NCBI GenBank assembly: GCA_010094045.1
Contig: ML986583.1
Location: 281,951-345,950, forward strand
DNA: 64,000 bases
DNA from: Lojkania enalia
Lineage: Eukaryota > Ascomycota > Dothideomycetes > Pleosporales
Reading direction: 5' to 3'
The number at the start of each line of letters is the position of its first letter. Positions within the stretch are counted from its first letter, which is position 1. Shown here piece after piece: positions 23,230 to 35,188 of this stretch. The position numbers and the translations under genes are program-made. A model generated the notes under the pieces. That model had not been told where the DNA came from, did no database searches, and worked only from the letters and a program-made list of their open reading frames with translations.

Positions 23230-24473
23230 TACTCTCCATGTTTCCCGAAACAGCCACGTTCCCCGAACTCAATTCTTCCTCCGTCGTCCAGAGCCTCCCG
23301 CAACGCAGAAACAACATGAAAACAACAACGCCGTGACAGCCCGTCTTTGCGCTACATACCAGGGCCCGAATGGACGAGTCATTGGCCTATGGTGGCACGG
23401 AGATGAGAGGATCCTCGAGGCGCACAGTTCTCTTGATCTCGGCCGACTCCACTCTCAGTCCCACCGTTGCATTCTGATTGCGTCCAGCGGCGTGGGGCAC
23501 CCAGGCCCCCATTACATTTATATGCTATTGAAGCCAGCTAGCAGTTAGAAGCTTCCCCAGTGCGTTCAGTACATACGAGCGCACAGCCGGACCGGCACTG
23601 GCGTTATCGATACCTATCCAGATTGCTGAGAGCACCCGGTATTCCAGATTGCTGCCACGTTCCAAAGCGCCAGGCAGGTTGTTTTGATGAATCAATGACC
23701 CGATTAAACACGGCGCCGCCCAAAATGACAGCGGCCTGGCTCGCTTCGGGTCCCCTGGCGGATGTACCTGGCGCGGCGCTGCGGGTTCCTGGACGGTGAA
23801 ACGGCGGCGTCACGCGGCGTCAAATTGAATGGCGCCACGGACTGGCTCGCTGCAGGAACAAGCTTTTGTTGCGCCGATCCTCAACACGATCCGAGCGGGC
23901 TGCTGGTTGGCTCTGGAATCTCTGAAAATCCCCTGGTGCAAGTTTCAGCTGTCGTGAATGGCTACTATCCCTACTATCCCTCTCTTCCTCGCCCACGGGC
24001 GCGGCTCTCGTCTACTACTCTGATCCTGGAGACCGCCCCTGACTGGCTCGTCCACCAAATTGTAGATTGCTGTGGCTTACTTGGTGCGACTGCACGGCTA
24101 AGAAAAGTTTGCCCACTGGGGCTGACTGCCGCTGACATCCCCGTCTGCGTGCGCTGTCCAGGCCCAGCCCGCGCCATCGGCCATGGGTCGTCCCCCCCGT
24201 CCTCCTATATTAATTGAATCGGGCCTCTCCCCGTCTTTCCTCACCTTCACCTACTCACCACGGTGCTGTTGCGTTCACTCTCTTTGAGCATTCGCTCGTT
24301 CCATTCCTTGTCTGCATAGACACCACTCTCTTTGATTCCTAGCAATAGCCCTGGTCGGCCTCGATTCACACTCGACACTGCGCTCGAAGCTGCATTCCCA
24401 TTCTCAGTCTATACCCTCTTGAAAAGTTCCGAAGCATCAGTATCCGACATCACAAAAAGCAAAAGCCGTCAAC

Positions 24474-25925
24474 ATGTCTTCTTCCATCAAGCTCGGTCTA
24501 TTGACCCTCGTCTCCAGCGTAGCCGCTTACCCCCATTACGGACACCACAGCCGTTTCCACAAGCCCTCAGGCGGCTACGGCTCTCAAGGCCCCAATGTTC
24601 CGTACCCGACTGGTGGATGGCACTACAACAACACCGCTTCTCCCTCTGGCACCGGCGTTCCTGCTCCTCAGGAGGAGCCTACTACTACCATTCTCGAGAC
24701 CGTCTACTCCACCGCCACCATTGTGTCGACCATTTACGCCACCAAAGTACAGGGCGAGGGGGCCTATGAGAGCGTTGGACCAGAGGAATTTCCCACTGAA
24801 GCTGGCAATTGTGGCCCTGCCACCGTCTATGTCACTGAGACCAACAAGGTGACTGTGACTGTTCCGGCATCCAAGGCTCCGTTGTCGGAATTCCCCGAAT
24901 ACAGCGTGGCTACGACTATTCCCATTTCCTCTGCTGCTGCCAGCTCCACCGCCGCTGAGGTACCCACTTCAGACGTTCCTGTTAGCTCCTCTACTGCCGA
25001 GGCGCCCTCATACGAAGTTCCCGAGTCTTATGTGCTCGTATCATCCGTAGAGATCCCGAACAAGGGTGTCTCTTCCGTATCCGAATTCACTCCTGCGACG
25101 CCTACGCCTACGCCTACTCCCGAGTCTCAGCCTGAGACCAGTGCTGTCCCGGCTTCCTCTGTTGTGGAGTCTGAGCCCATACCATCCGAGACTTCCACCC
25201 CGGTCTACTCCGGCGGTAAGCGTGGTTTGGCGTACAATGATGAAGCTCTCTGCTCTGCCTTCGGTAATGGCAAGTTCTCCTTTGCCTACAACTGGGCTTC
25301 GGTTGGCGGTGATTCTCTCCCTGAGGGCGTCAAGTACGTCCCCATGATGCACAGGCCCTCCGAAGCCACCCCTGAGCAATGGCTCCAGAACGTTGACAAA
25401 GCCGTCGCCGCTGGCACTGATACCGTCATGGGCTTCAACGAACCCGACCATCTTGACCAGGCCAATCTCTCCCCTGACGCCGCCTGCAGCAAGTGGAAGG
25501 AATACATGAACCCCATTGCCAGCTCTCACCCTGACGTCACCATCCTCGGTCCCTCCGTCACCAACGGCGGCGGCGAGATGGGTCTCACTTGGCTCGACAA
25601 CTTCAACAAGATCTGCGGCTCTGGCGCCACCTGGCACGCGGCCAACATTCACTTCTACGACATCTACGATGGCGCCGTCGAGCGCTTCAAGACGCATGTA
25701 GAGAAGGCTGCTGCCATGTTCGGCAAGAAGGTCTGGGTCACCGAGTTCGGACTCAACCCTGGCGCGACCTCAGAGCAGGCAGCCGACTTCTTGAAGCAGG
25801 TCATGGAGTACATGGACGGCAGTGATGTTGTGCAGGGATACTCGTATTTCATGGTCGGCACCGGCGAGAACCAGCTCAATACTGCTGGCGGTTTGTCCAT
25901 TACGGGTGAGGTGTACAACTCGTAG
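24474..25925 (+). CDS. Secreted cell-wall glycoside hydrolase, GH128 (Asl1-like beta-1,3-glucanase)
   Basis: Intronless, 483 aa. Residues 1-18 are a signal peptide (MSSSIKLGLLTLVSSVAAYP), followed by a His/Gly-rich segment and a long Ser/Thr/Pro-rich linker (about 60-245) likely to be heavily O-glycosylated. The GH128 domain starts at SGGKRGLAYNDEALC and ends at the C-terminus. Two catalytic glutamates are visible: Glu323 in MGFNEPDHLD (acid/base) and Glu424 in VWVTEFGLNPG (nucleophile). Family members cut beta-1,3-glucan and several are wall-associated (Asl1 in fission yeast). No GPI signal is visible, so the linker probably holds it in the wall matrix. Codon use is strongly biased to C-ending codons, suggesting high expression. 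A TATA-like box and CT-rich leader lie upstream. Confidence 0.93.
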   Translation: MSSSIKLGLLTLVSSVAAYPHYGHHSRFHKPSGGYGSQGPNVPYPTGGWHYNNTASPSGTGVPAPQEEPTTTILETVYSTATIVSTIYATKVQGEGAYESVGPEEFPTEAGNCGPATVYVTETNKVTVTVPASKAPLSEFPEYSVATTIPISSAAASSTAAEVPTSDVPVSSSTAEAPSYEVPESYVLVSSVEIPNKGVSSVSEFTPATPTPTPTPESQPETSAVPASSVVESEPIPSETSTPVYSGGKRGLAYNDEALCSAFGNGKFSFAYNWASVGGDSLPEGVKYVPMMHRPSEATPEQWLQNVDKAVAAGTDTVMGFNEPDHLDQANLSPDAACSKWKEYMNPIASSHPDVTILGPSVTNGGGEMGLTWLDNFNKICGSGATWHAANIHFYDIYDGAVERFKTHVEKAAAMFGKKVWVTEFGLNPGATSEQAADFLKQVMEYMDGSDVVQGYSYFMVGTGENQLNTAGGLSITGEVYNS

Positions 25926-26868
25926 ATCCCTACCTCATAAACGTATCATGAAATGAGTCGAGGATTAGGTAGAGCTTGGTAGCTGACGTTCTTTTTGCAT
26001 GGCGGCAGCGAAACAGAAAATCCGCATAGCGATGGTTTTGAGCTAGATTCTTCTTGTACTTTTTGGAAAATACTAGGGTTGGGAAATGGGTCGGTTTGTT
26101 ATACATCGAGGTCTCCCGTTGCAAGGGATTGATCCATTGACATATTGTTTTTTGTGTAACATTTTATTCTATTCTGTAAGACAGCCTTTTGAGGGGGTGA
26201 TGCGGGTGGTTTGGTGCGCGTCGAGGGAAGCTGTAGGAAATTTACTGCAATGATGAGTATGAGTTCATGATATTTGTGTTTCGTAGATATTATGTTTCAA
26301 TATGTGACTGGAGTGATCCAACTTTATGGGCCTTGTCCTACGCTAATAGGAAGACAACTCCGGGTTGCTTCTGCGCAGCTTCAGTTGCGATGTTGGGGAG
26401 ATAATCTTCTGAGCGCTTTATGCCCGTATTTGGGCCCGGTATGATATACACTTGAATGTTCGAGGCTGTGTACTTCTGAAGAGAAGGTTAGTAGAGATCG
26501 GATCGGAGGCGGAGATAAAACAAGGGCCGATTCAAATTCTAGCACTCCCAACCGCCAATCAGCACACAATATTCGCAAATACGACAGAGGGTTAGCGTGA
26601 AATCTAGACATTAAGCCTCCGCATTCGATTTCATGCCATCACGGCACCATGGACTCCCGACTATAGATCTACGGCAATCTCCTATGTCCGGACGAGGCCG
26701 TACATTAAGTGAAGATGCCCCATGCATCTTGTTGATGCGAATCACAGTTAGATGCTGACTGAATTGTCTGACCTGACCTATCAAGCACAGCGACAAGGCT
26801 TAAGAGAGATGCAGAGAGTGTCATCAAAGCATAAATTATCTTGCTGGTAACCGAATTAAGAAAACAGC
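25926..26868. other. Intergenic region
   Basis: 940 bp covering the GH128 3' region and the promoter of the Zn2Cys6 gene. No gene is seen. Confidence 0.4.
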
Positions 26869-28420
26869 ATGCCGGCTCGGATCTCTAGATTCACAAACGG
26901 GGTAGAGCGGAAAAGAAAGGCGCACGAAAAGTCCCGAAAGGGCTGCGGAAACTGCAAACTAAGGCGTGTCAAGGTACATTCGTCTCCCCTTTTAGTATTA
27001 CTTTTCTACAGTCACCCTGATCCCTCTTAGTGCGATGAAGCAAGGCCGCAGTGTAAGAAATGCTTAGCCTATGGTGTATCGTGCAACTATGACGGCAAAC
27101 AAGCTTCCCTCGATTTATCTGCACAGGGCGCTTTCCAGGTCGATCTTTCAGAAAAACCGCCTGATGGCCGGACATGGGACCGGGCGGACGCAATTCGGGT
27201 GCCCGGACCATATATGAAGGGACTGTCTGATGCGAGGAACCTCGTCACTATAATTAATGATTCGCTGGAGGCGGATGCGGAAGGGGGGTTTGGGGCTCTT
27301 CAATGGGGCGCCCATTGGTGCTTTACACAAAAGCATCTTAGGATTATAGAAAGGTTTCAGCAGAGAACTGTTGTGACAATGGGGTCACGGCGTGTCGTGC
27401 CAGCATATAGAGATTCAGTTGCTATTATGGCTTTTCGGGTATGATATTTTCTTTCAGTCAACATACATTCAAGTTCATCTCAACAACTTGTCCCCCTATC
27501 ATGGATAGATGGACATATACTTACGGCCGCAGCACACTTTCCTCATGCACATGGTCCTCAGCGTAACACTCCTCCACGATCTCCACCTCATCGGCTGCGA
27601 CGCCAAAACCGCCGCCACCAACATTGCTCAAACTGCTTTACAACACTGGAACATCGCAACAACCCTATTCAATGGAGTACTCTCCCGCCCTATCGAACCG
27701 CACTCTCGCGATGCGCTTTGGGCTACTGCAGCACTAATGGGCTGCTCCGTCTTCGCCTACATCGAGACGTCCGACGTCGAACAAGCCTGGCCACTCAAGA
27801 CGCCCGACCCGCACGATCTCTCCTGGCTCAAGCTTAGCGAGGGCAAAAAAGCCATCTGGAACCTGGTCAACCCGGCGCGCCCAGACTCTATCTTCTCCGC
27901 CCTCTCCTGCGACCACCAGCGCCTCAGCGTCTACGCCTGGATCGACGAAAACGACATTTCGCGGATCCCGGAGCCGATGCGGAAGCTATTCGACATCGAT
28001 GAAGGGAGCACAGTTGACAACAATGTCTACCACTTACCGGCGCTCATCTTCTCGCACCTCAAGGACGAGACGCCGAACCAGGACAACGTGCTCAACTTCC
28101 TCGCCTTCATGGGCAATGTCACCCCCGAGTTCCGCACCCTGCTCGAAATCAAGGATCCTCGGGCGCTGCTGCTAGTTAGTTGGTGGTTTAAGCAATTGCA
28201 GGATGGCGAGATTTGGTGGTTGAAGAGGAGGGCGAGTGTCGAAGGAGAGAGCATCAGGGTTTATCTAGATAGGTGGTTTGGTGGAGAGAAGGGGTTGAGT
28301 AAGACGTTTGATGGGCTGGGTAACGGTAGGATGGGTGTGGAGAAGGGGGTTCCAGATGTGTCTTGGAGTTGGGGGGATTGGAGGTGGGGGGAAGAGGAAG
28401 GTACTTGTTTCACGCAGTGA
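26869..28420 (+). CDS. Zn2Cys6 fungal transcription factor
   Basis: 466 aa from exons 26869-26973, 27031-27438 and 27533-28420. The DNA-binding domain is at residues about 30-60: CGNCKLRRVKCDEARPQC and CKKCLAYGVSC give the six-Cys pattern C-x2-C-x6-C-x6-C-x2-C-x6-C. The first intron falls after RRVK, the conserved position for this family. The middle and C-terminal part (HTFLMHMVLSVTLLHD) is the fungal-specific regulatory region found in sterol-uptake-type regulators such as UPC2-like proteins. The third exon could instead begin at 27509, which also keeps frame and adds eight residues; I prefer 27533 because it gives the usual FRHTFLMHM join. Target genes are unknown. Confidence 0.88.
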
Positions 28421-28458
28421 TAGGTTGTGGTGGGGTTGGGCTGCGTTACTAAGAGGAA

Positions 28459-28486
28459 TTTTTTTTTTTTTATTTTTTTTTTTTTT
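28459..28486 (+). repeat. T tract after the Zn2Cys6 gene
   Basis: About 28 T with a single A, starting 39 bp downstream of the stop codon on the sense strand. Confidence 0.85.
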
Positions 28487-30407
28487 CTGGGAAGACTGTT
28501 TTTACTGTGTTGGCCTCTTGTCGATATGTAAGTAGGAAGCGGCGTCCGGGTAATACCTTCTCCCATAGATATGCACCGCCTAGTGGCTCGGTGCGGCTAA
28601 GCTTTGGTTTGCACGGAGTGGCACGTTTTACTTTTTTCCTCAACTTATTGTTCGACCTCGGGATATCTTCTTCATCTTAAAGATTCCATTTTTAAGCCTT
28701 AATGAATCATCTTAGCCTTACTTAATTCTACTTCTGTAGCCATGAGAATCTTGTTGTTTTTACGTAGCATGGGTTATTGCTCAATACAACGCTGTGCAGT
28801 TTGCTCAACCGACTCGGCAGGGCCCACGCAGACCATGTCGCCCTATTCATTGCCCATTGTGTCTCGCATGGGGCTGTATTTTCTAATGAAGCCTCGCCGC
28901 CGTACTCACTGGTCGGCTGGCTGCGGTTGTCATAAGTTAGGGGCACTCCTGAAGCCTACATCAGCACGGTTTCCTGCCTACGGTCGCTGCAGGAAGTATG
29001 AAAGCGAGGCGGCAATGAATAAAAGGCCTGGATCGAATTGTATCCCAGGGAGATTCTAAGGCGCTAGCCTTCAACTTGTGGGGCAAAATGGTCATAACGG
29101 CCAGCCATACCCTGACAGGCAACAAGAAGATGACGACGTGATGGGCCGGAAATGAGATAGAGGCCCATACGAATCAAGGAACACCAATGGAAACTTTTCA
29201 AGGACCCAGACCCAAGAAAAAGATCCCCTCAAATTGAAACATACTACAAGTGGCAAAAACTGCGAGATGGGGAACTCATCGAATTCCCGCTGTGAATGTT
29301 GTCTCTGATAAAACTAAGTAGAGATATTGTCTTACTAATTGGAATCCTAAAATTCTGATTGGAGATATATAGAGCTGGACACCGTTGTCCGCAAATATAT
29401 AGGAGCATTGGGATGAGGGCTCGGGAGCGATTTGAAGGCGGAATATCGGCAGGCTTGTGTTGAAGACAGAACAGGGATCATAGAACTACATTGGTGATCT
29501 GCATTGCTTTTCTGGTGGTACTTAATCATTTGCACTGGTGTCACCATTCGGGGTTCCAGAGTGTTCTGTTCCTAAGATAACAGACTGACAAGATTTCGAG
29601 CCATGTGAAACAGCGGAATGGCACTACCGCTTGTACACTAAATTGTTCCAACGGATAGAATTTTGCTTCCGAGATGCATATTATAGGTATAAGCACGGGC
29701 CGCCACGCAAAGACATCAAGTCGCACACTAATACCTATTAAATCCCAACGACTAGCGATTGAGCAAGAGGATGGTCAAGTAGGATAGAACATGGAAGAGA
29801 AAATATCTGGCTGATTTGATTGCATTCTCCGAGAGTCGAAGGAACGTGTGTGTTTTCAAAGACAAATTCTGGTCAATTGATGATGGGAACGTAGGAATCG
29901 TGATCAGATGTGCGAGATGGGAAAGCATTCAATCAGCACTGGATTGCAACACCAGACACTGGACATCAAAAACCCTAATGCGCTATTCACAACTCAGTAG
30001 GGACGCTGACGGTCTAATTCGAATAATCATTTGATAGAGAGCTGAATCCTGAGACCAGGCGTCCCGCATAAGCGCGACTACCTTGGCAAACCTCAAACAA
30101 CGTCATCGAACCCTAAACCTGCACCTCACCCCACCAAGCCTGCCATCACTTCACCATGCATTCCCCTTCGCCCCGCCTGTTCCTGCGTTCTTTCACTCGT
30201 ATTTATCTGCCTTAACTCCGTGGGATGACTGTTCGTTGCATTTATTTTTTATAATTTAGAACTCGTCTTTTGCGAGCGCAATTCGCAGCAAAGCCTGCCG
30301 CCTAGAAGCACATCACCAGCCTCGTCCTTCGCTGTGAACGCTCCGTCACACACCGTCCCACTCCTCTCGATCCACCAGAACAACTCGCAACCGCAATCTA
30401 CCGCATC

Positions 30408-30430
30408 CTCCTCCTCCTCCTCCTCCTCCT
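30408..30430 (+). repeat. Trinucleotide (TCC/CTC) repeat in a 5' leader
   Basis: About seven perfect TCC units lie roughly 35-58 bp upstream of the ATG at 30466, within a C-rich leader. Confidence 0.85.
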
Positions 30431-30465
30431 AGTCCTCGGCCCCCAAAACCAAAAAGACGCATAAC

Positions 30466-30819
30466 ATGTGCCTCTTCACCACAACACCAACCCGCTCCCA
30501 CCACCACTCCGTCCTAGACCCGCCCCCGCACTCCTCCCGCTACACCGCCCACCCACCGCCCGGCCACATCCGCGTGTCAGTCCCCGCCAGATACTCCTAT
30601 CGGCACTCGCACTCGTCTAGCGACTTCCATCATCGACACTCGCATGACCTGCATCGGCACTCGCACGATTATAGACGCTCCGGGGACTTTAGGGGGTCAG
30701 GAGATGTGCAGATTGTGGAGTATCGACGGAGTAGGCCGGCGGAGATTGAGTATGTGGAGCCGAGGGGCAGTTTTGTGAGGGATGAGCGGCGGAGGAGTGT
30801 TTCGAGGGTGAGATATTGA
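30466..30819 (+). CDS. His/Arg/Ser-rich small orphan protein
   Basis: 117 aa, intronless, function unknown. The centre repeats an RHSH-type unit (YRHSHSSSDF, HRHSHDLHRHSHDY), followed by RRSGDFRGSGDV and an Arg-rich C-terminus. It begins MCLFTTTPTRSHHHS, has no signal peptide and no membrane segment. The composition suggests an intrinsically disordered, possibly metal- or nucleic-acid-binding protein. The C-ending codon bias in the first half and the phased repeat argue for a real gene. A 22-T tract starts 12 bp after the stop. Confidence 0.6.
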   Translation: MCLFTTTPTRSHHHSVLDPPPHSSRYTAHPPPGHIRVSVPARYSYRHSHSSSDFHHRHSHDLHRHSHDYRRSGDFRGSGDVQIVEYRRSRPAEIEYVEPRGSFVRDERRRSVSRVRY

Positions 30820-30830
30820 CGTGCTGGACC

Positions 30831-30852
30831 TTTTTTTTTTTTTTTTTTTTTT
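30831..30852 (+). repeat. Poly-T tract (22 T)
   Basis: Uninterrupted run of 22 T starting 12 bp after the stop codon of the His/Arg-rich gene. Confidence 0.9.
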
Positions 30853-31087
30853 CCTATGTACAAATAAAAAGGGAAATAGAGGGAATTGTTATAAGGGATT
30901 GGGATGAGCGGTGGATTGGTAAGTTAGCTGGGGATGGTTTGATTTGGTTTGGGTTGATGTGGAAGGAATACTAGTGCATGGCGGATCTGGTCTTTTAAGT
31001 CGCATATTTATGATTTAATGGGTTGCGTTGGTACAGCATATAATACACATATGCTACATAATAATCCTAATACTTTATCCAACCTCC

Positions 31088-32496
31088 TCACTGCTTATCA
31101 AATTCCGCCTTCCCATTCCGTATCGTCGCATACCTCACTTTCGTGCTTTCATCTGGCTGCGAAGCTGCTGGTCCCTCCTTGGATGAACTAATCTCCTTAA
31201 TCTCCTCGCGGATCTTGCGGGAAACGGCATCCTGGACAACGCCGGGGGGGCTCGATGCGATTTCATCTACATCCCTCAATGTCAGGACATCGCTGACTCT
31301 CGATCCCCGCGACTGAATTAGCATCGTGGTCGGGCCTTCGAAATGGAGAAAGAGCTACATCCAATTAGACAAAAAACTAGTCAAAAGAAATCGGTATGAT
31401 AAATTCACATACGCGATCACCCCATATGGACCGCCGTAGCCACGTCTTGATCGTATGATATATCCTTGCAATTGCCCTCCATGTCGGCGTCTCGCTCATA
31501 ACTCGGAAAAATTTGACGTTCTGCGCTAGTGAGCCGACGCCGAGGTCTGGGATCTGGAAACGGATGTTGGAAGATTTGAAGCGGAAGGGGAGGGGAGGGT
31601 TTGAGGCGGCAGTGTAGGCTATGACATTGCTGTGCACTTATTAGAACTGACGACGTATAGAAGTGGTGGGCGCCGTACCTAGGATGTGCGACGTAGGTCT
31701 CGCCGGCCTTTAATTGCACTTGGTAGATCTGTCCGCTGCCAGCAAGTGCGACGAGTCCTCGTCCGGTGACCAAGGAATTTCCCCAGTGTGCTACGCCGAG
31801 CTTGAAATTGTACCTCGGCTTTACGGAGAGCGAGTTGCCGGTCCATGCTAGGAGGGCTTGCCGCTGAGCTATCTGCCAGTCTTGTCGACCGTCGAGTTGT
31901 ACTGTGACAATAGATGATATTTGCGATTTTGTGGATATGAGGGCGGTTATAGGGCTTGTGGAGGAGATCTAAATACTTTAGTCACCTAGAAGATTGCATG
32001 CGGGCATCTATACGAACTCTTTGGTATAGGAAAGGAATGCCGAAGGGCGCCCGTCGGAAAGGCTCGAGGAATGAAAGTGTGGATCGGGTCTAGAAATTAT
32101 TAATCCTCAATCCTGAGCTAGAGCGAGGTTTATGTACGTTATCAAACTTCCCACTTAGGCCGACCAAAGTTCCGCGACGGGTGTAGAGGTTCTGGGAGGC
32201 GGCGAGGGAAACAGAGAGGAGCGAAAATGGGGAGCCGACGACTTCGAAGCGCGCATCTAGTGGACTGTAAGTGTATGCCATCCAATTGGTCTCGTGTGTG
32301 AGGAAATCATGCCTGGAGAAGGAATCGGCGCGGCCGCCGGATTGATACTGATTTCCTGGTCGAGGGCCGGGTCAGAGGATGAAGCCGTGGCCGTGATATT
32401 GATGCATCGCGACGCAATTGGAGGTCGGCGGGCTGTTCGCGCGGCGTTCGCGCGACGGGCGACGCATATCAGAGGCGACGCTTGCGGACGAAGCAT
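31088..32496 (-). CDS. AIM24: AIM24-family mitochondrial protein
   Basis: Six-exon model of 370 aa: 32496-32349, 32256-32138, 32089-32018, 31968-31679, 31629-31413 and 31354-31088. The N-terminus ([20 protein letters not shown]) is an Arg-rich mitochondrial presequence. The AIM24 domain includes [43 protein letters not shown] [38 protein letters not shown] and [17 protein letters not shown]. Yeast Aim24 supports the MICOS complex and respiratory-chain membranes in the inner mitochondrial membrane. Exons 2-6 are well supported. The first intron is less certain: I chose GTATCA...CTAG because it is the only pair found that keeps frame into ARFEVV. An upstream in-frame ATG at 32610 would add 38 residues. 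It is divergent to ATM1. Confidence 0.87.
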
Positions 32497-32776
32497 TGCG
32501 GGCCCTGCCAATGTTCGTCGTCGTCCGCGAGCGGTCCAGTCTTGATGAAGGTCCGCAAGCTTGAGCTCGACGCGGGGCTTGGCGCCGATGGGTCCGATGT
32601 CCGATGTCATGCAGCCCTGTGCGGGACAAACGGCGCACGCGATGGCGAGCTCTGGCTGGCGACGGCTCGTAGCTCCACACCCCTGCGCTTCTTTTCTTCC
32701 CTTTGCATCGAAGCGCGCAGGGAGAGCTTCAATTCCTCTCTCAAGCCGTCACGCCGCTGAATATGCCCTCTCCGCC
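32497..32776. promoter_or_regulatory. Shared divergent promoter, AIM24 and ATM1
   Basis: 280 bp between the start codons of two genes for mitochondrial inner-membrane proteins. It is GC-rich, with no TATA box seen. A common promoter is inferred from spacing and function. Confidence 0.55.
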
Positions 32777-35188
32777 ATGCTGATTCCCCCGCTCTCCCGC
32801 GCCGTCTGCTCGCGGCCAGCCCTCCGCACTCTCCGAGCCCGTCCACTCGCCTCCCCCGCCGCACGCGTATTCGCAACCAGTCCGTTCCATAGAAAAGATG
32901 CCCACGGTCGCCGGCAACATCCTCACGGCCACCGCCCTGCGCCGGGCTCAAAGGTGGCCGTCAAACACATGGAACCCGCCAAATCACATAAGCCGGACCC
33001 GTTGCTGGCCGAGCAGACAGTGAGCAATAAAGAGCAGCGTAAGGCAGATTGGGCCATAATAAAGGAGATGTCGAGATACCTCTGGCCAAAGGATAGTCTG
33101 GGCACGAGGTTGCGCGTTGGGACGGCCGTCGGCCTGCTCGTGGGTGCGAAGCTGCTGAATGTGCAGATTCCATTCTACTTCAAGAGCATAGTCGACTCCA
33201 TGAACATTGACTTCCTAGCAGTAGGCGGGACTGCGTGGACAGTAGCCGGGACCATGATAATTGCTTGTAAGCTGTCCGGGCGGAAACGTCCCACTGCCAA
33301 TATTAACTGAAGACGGCAGACGGGACCACCAGGATAGGTGCTACCTTGTTCCAAGAAGTACGCAACGCGGTTTTCGCCAGCGTTGCCCAGAAAGCTATCC
33401 GTAGAGTGGCTTGCAGTGTCTACGAGCATCTACTTAAACTCGATCTTAGTTTCCATCTCACCCGCCAGACAGGCGGCTTGACGAGAGCTATAGACCGGGG
33501 TACCAAGGGCATTAGCTTCTTGCTGACATCTATGGTCTTCCATATTCTGCCGACAGCGCTAGAAATCTCCCTAGTCTGCGGTATTCTGGTAATCTTCGCA
33601 GCGTCTAATGCCATGGTAAATCATCTGACTGTGCTAGACCTACAACTATGGCGCCAAATTTGCCCTGATCACGGGAGCCACAATGGTTGCATACTCAGCT
33701 TTTACCATCCTAACTACATCATGGCGGACGAAATTCAGGAAGCAAGCTAACGCAGCAGATAACAAGGCAGCTACTGTGGCTGTCGACTCGCTCATCAACT
33801 ATGAAGCTGTGAAGGTATCCCATCTAATCTGTTACTTGCAAATGAATCAATCTAATCGTTATGTTTTAGTACTTCAACAACGAGAAATACGAGGTAGCAC
33901 GCTACGACAAAGCCCTCCAAGCCTATGAAAAGGCTTCCATCAAAGTCGCAACATCTCTCGCTTTCCTCAATTCAGGTCAGAACATCATATTCTCCAGCGC
34001 ACTGACAGCTATGATGTACCTCGCAGCAAATGGCGTCGCAACCGGACAACTGACTGTTGGTGACCTCGTTATGGTCAACCAACTCGTCTTCCAGCTCTCT
34101 GTTCCTCTCAATTTCCTTGGCTCAGTCTATCGCGAGCTCCGCCAAAGCTTGCTGGACATGGAAACACTCTTCAACCTCCAGAAAGTCAACGTCAACGTAA
34201 AAGACAAGCCAGATGCCAAACCCCTCATTCTTACCGCTGGGGAAATTCGATTCGAGAACGTCACATTTGGCTACCGTCCCGACCGCCCGATTCTCAAAAA
34301 CCTCAATCTCACTATACCCGCTGGGAAGAAGGTTGCTATCGTCGGACCTAGCGGCTGCGGCAAGTCCACTATCCTCCGCCTGCTCTTCCGGTACTACGAC
34401 GTCCAAGAAGGCCGCATATTAATCGACGGCCAAGATATCCGAGACATAACCATAGACAGCCTGCGAAAAGCCATAGGCGTAGTACCGCAAGACACTCCTC
34501 TCTTCAACGCCACCATAGAACATAACATTCGCTATGGTAACCTTGACGCGACACCAGAGGAGGTGCATGCCGCAGCTAAAAGAGCACATATCCATGATAC
34601 TATCCAGCATTTCCCGGATGGGTATGGTACGACGGTTGGGGAAAGGGGAATGATGATATCAGGTATGATTGACCCAAAAGGGGGGTATGTTACCATAAAC
34701 TAATAGCGTGGATAGGTGGAGAGAAACAGCGTCTTGCTGTTGCTCGACTTATTCTCAAAGACCCGAATCTGCTGTTCTTCGACGAAGCGGTAAGACATAG
34801 CCCGATCAATACACTAAACGGTTTACTAATATCAACGTGATAGACATCGGCGTTGGATACACATACCGAGCAGGCGCTGCTTTCACACATTAATTCGATA
34901 CTCAAAGAGAAGAAACGGACATCTGTCTTCATTGCGCATCGTTTACGGACGATATATGACTCCGACCTCATCATTGTGCTGAGGGCGGGACAGGTCAGGG
35001 AGCAGGGGACACATGAGGAGCTTGTTGATAGCGCGGGATTATATTCAGAGCTTTGGAGTGGTAAGTTTAAGCCCTTTGGCCTGCCTGGCAATGGGTTGGA
35101 ATTGATGTTAACTATTATGTGTCTAGCCCAGGAAACATTGTTCGCGGGCAGTAATGGGGAGGAGGGGAGTAGTGGGGATGCGAGGTAG
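32777..35188 (+). CDS. ATM1: Mitochondrial ABC transporter ATM1 (Fe-S precursor exporter)
   Basis: 693 aa from seven exons: 32777-33266, 33320-33588, 33638-33814, 33870-34662, 34716-34789, 34844-35060 and 35127-35188. All introns are 49-66 bp GT-AG. The N-terminal 70 residues form a cleavable mitochondrial presequence. A six-helix transmembrane domain follows ([40 protein letters not shown]). The nucleotide-binding domain has Walker A ([10 protein letters not shown]), signature ([14 protein letters not shown]), Walker B ([13 protein letters not shown]) and H-loop (VFIAHRL). Atm1 exports a glutathione-linked sulfur/iron precursor for cytosolic Fe-S assembly. All motifs are intact and it is a half-transporter working as a homodimer. 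Confidence 0.96.

Larger units (their letters stand above)
20923..24473. other. Long gene-free region upstream of the GH128 gene
   Basis: 3.5 kb. It contains the cullin-3 3' region, a 19-T run (21175-21193), a five-copy hexanucleotide repeat (23200-23229) and, at 24200-24473, the TATA-like motif CCTATATTAATTG with a pyrimidine-rich leader for the next gene. Open frames at 21344-21913 (minus) and 21883-22293 (plus) have unconvincing composition. I see no recognisable gene. Confidence 0.45.
28421..30465. other. Long intergenic region
   Basis: 2 kb. It begins with a 28-bp T tract interrupted by one A (28459-28486) just after the regulator's stop codon. No supportable gene follows. The last 150 bp are a pyrimidine-rich leader with a TCC/CTC repeat before the His/Arg-rich gene. 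Confidence 0.45.

Noticed and set aside
23762..24217. 151-codon open frame before GH128
   Set aside because: Lies in the promoter region, lacks motifs and does not begin with a convincing ATG.
25041..25697. 218-codon open frame antisense to GH128
   Set aside because: Created by strong third-position bias of the real gene on the other strand.
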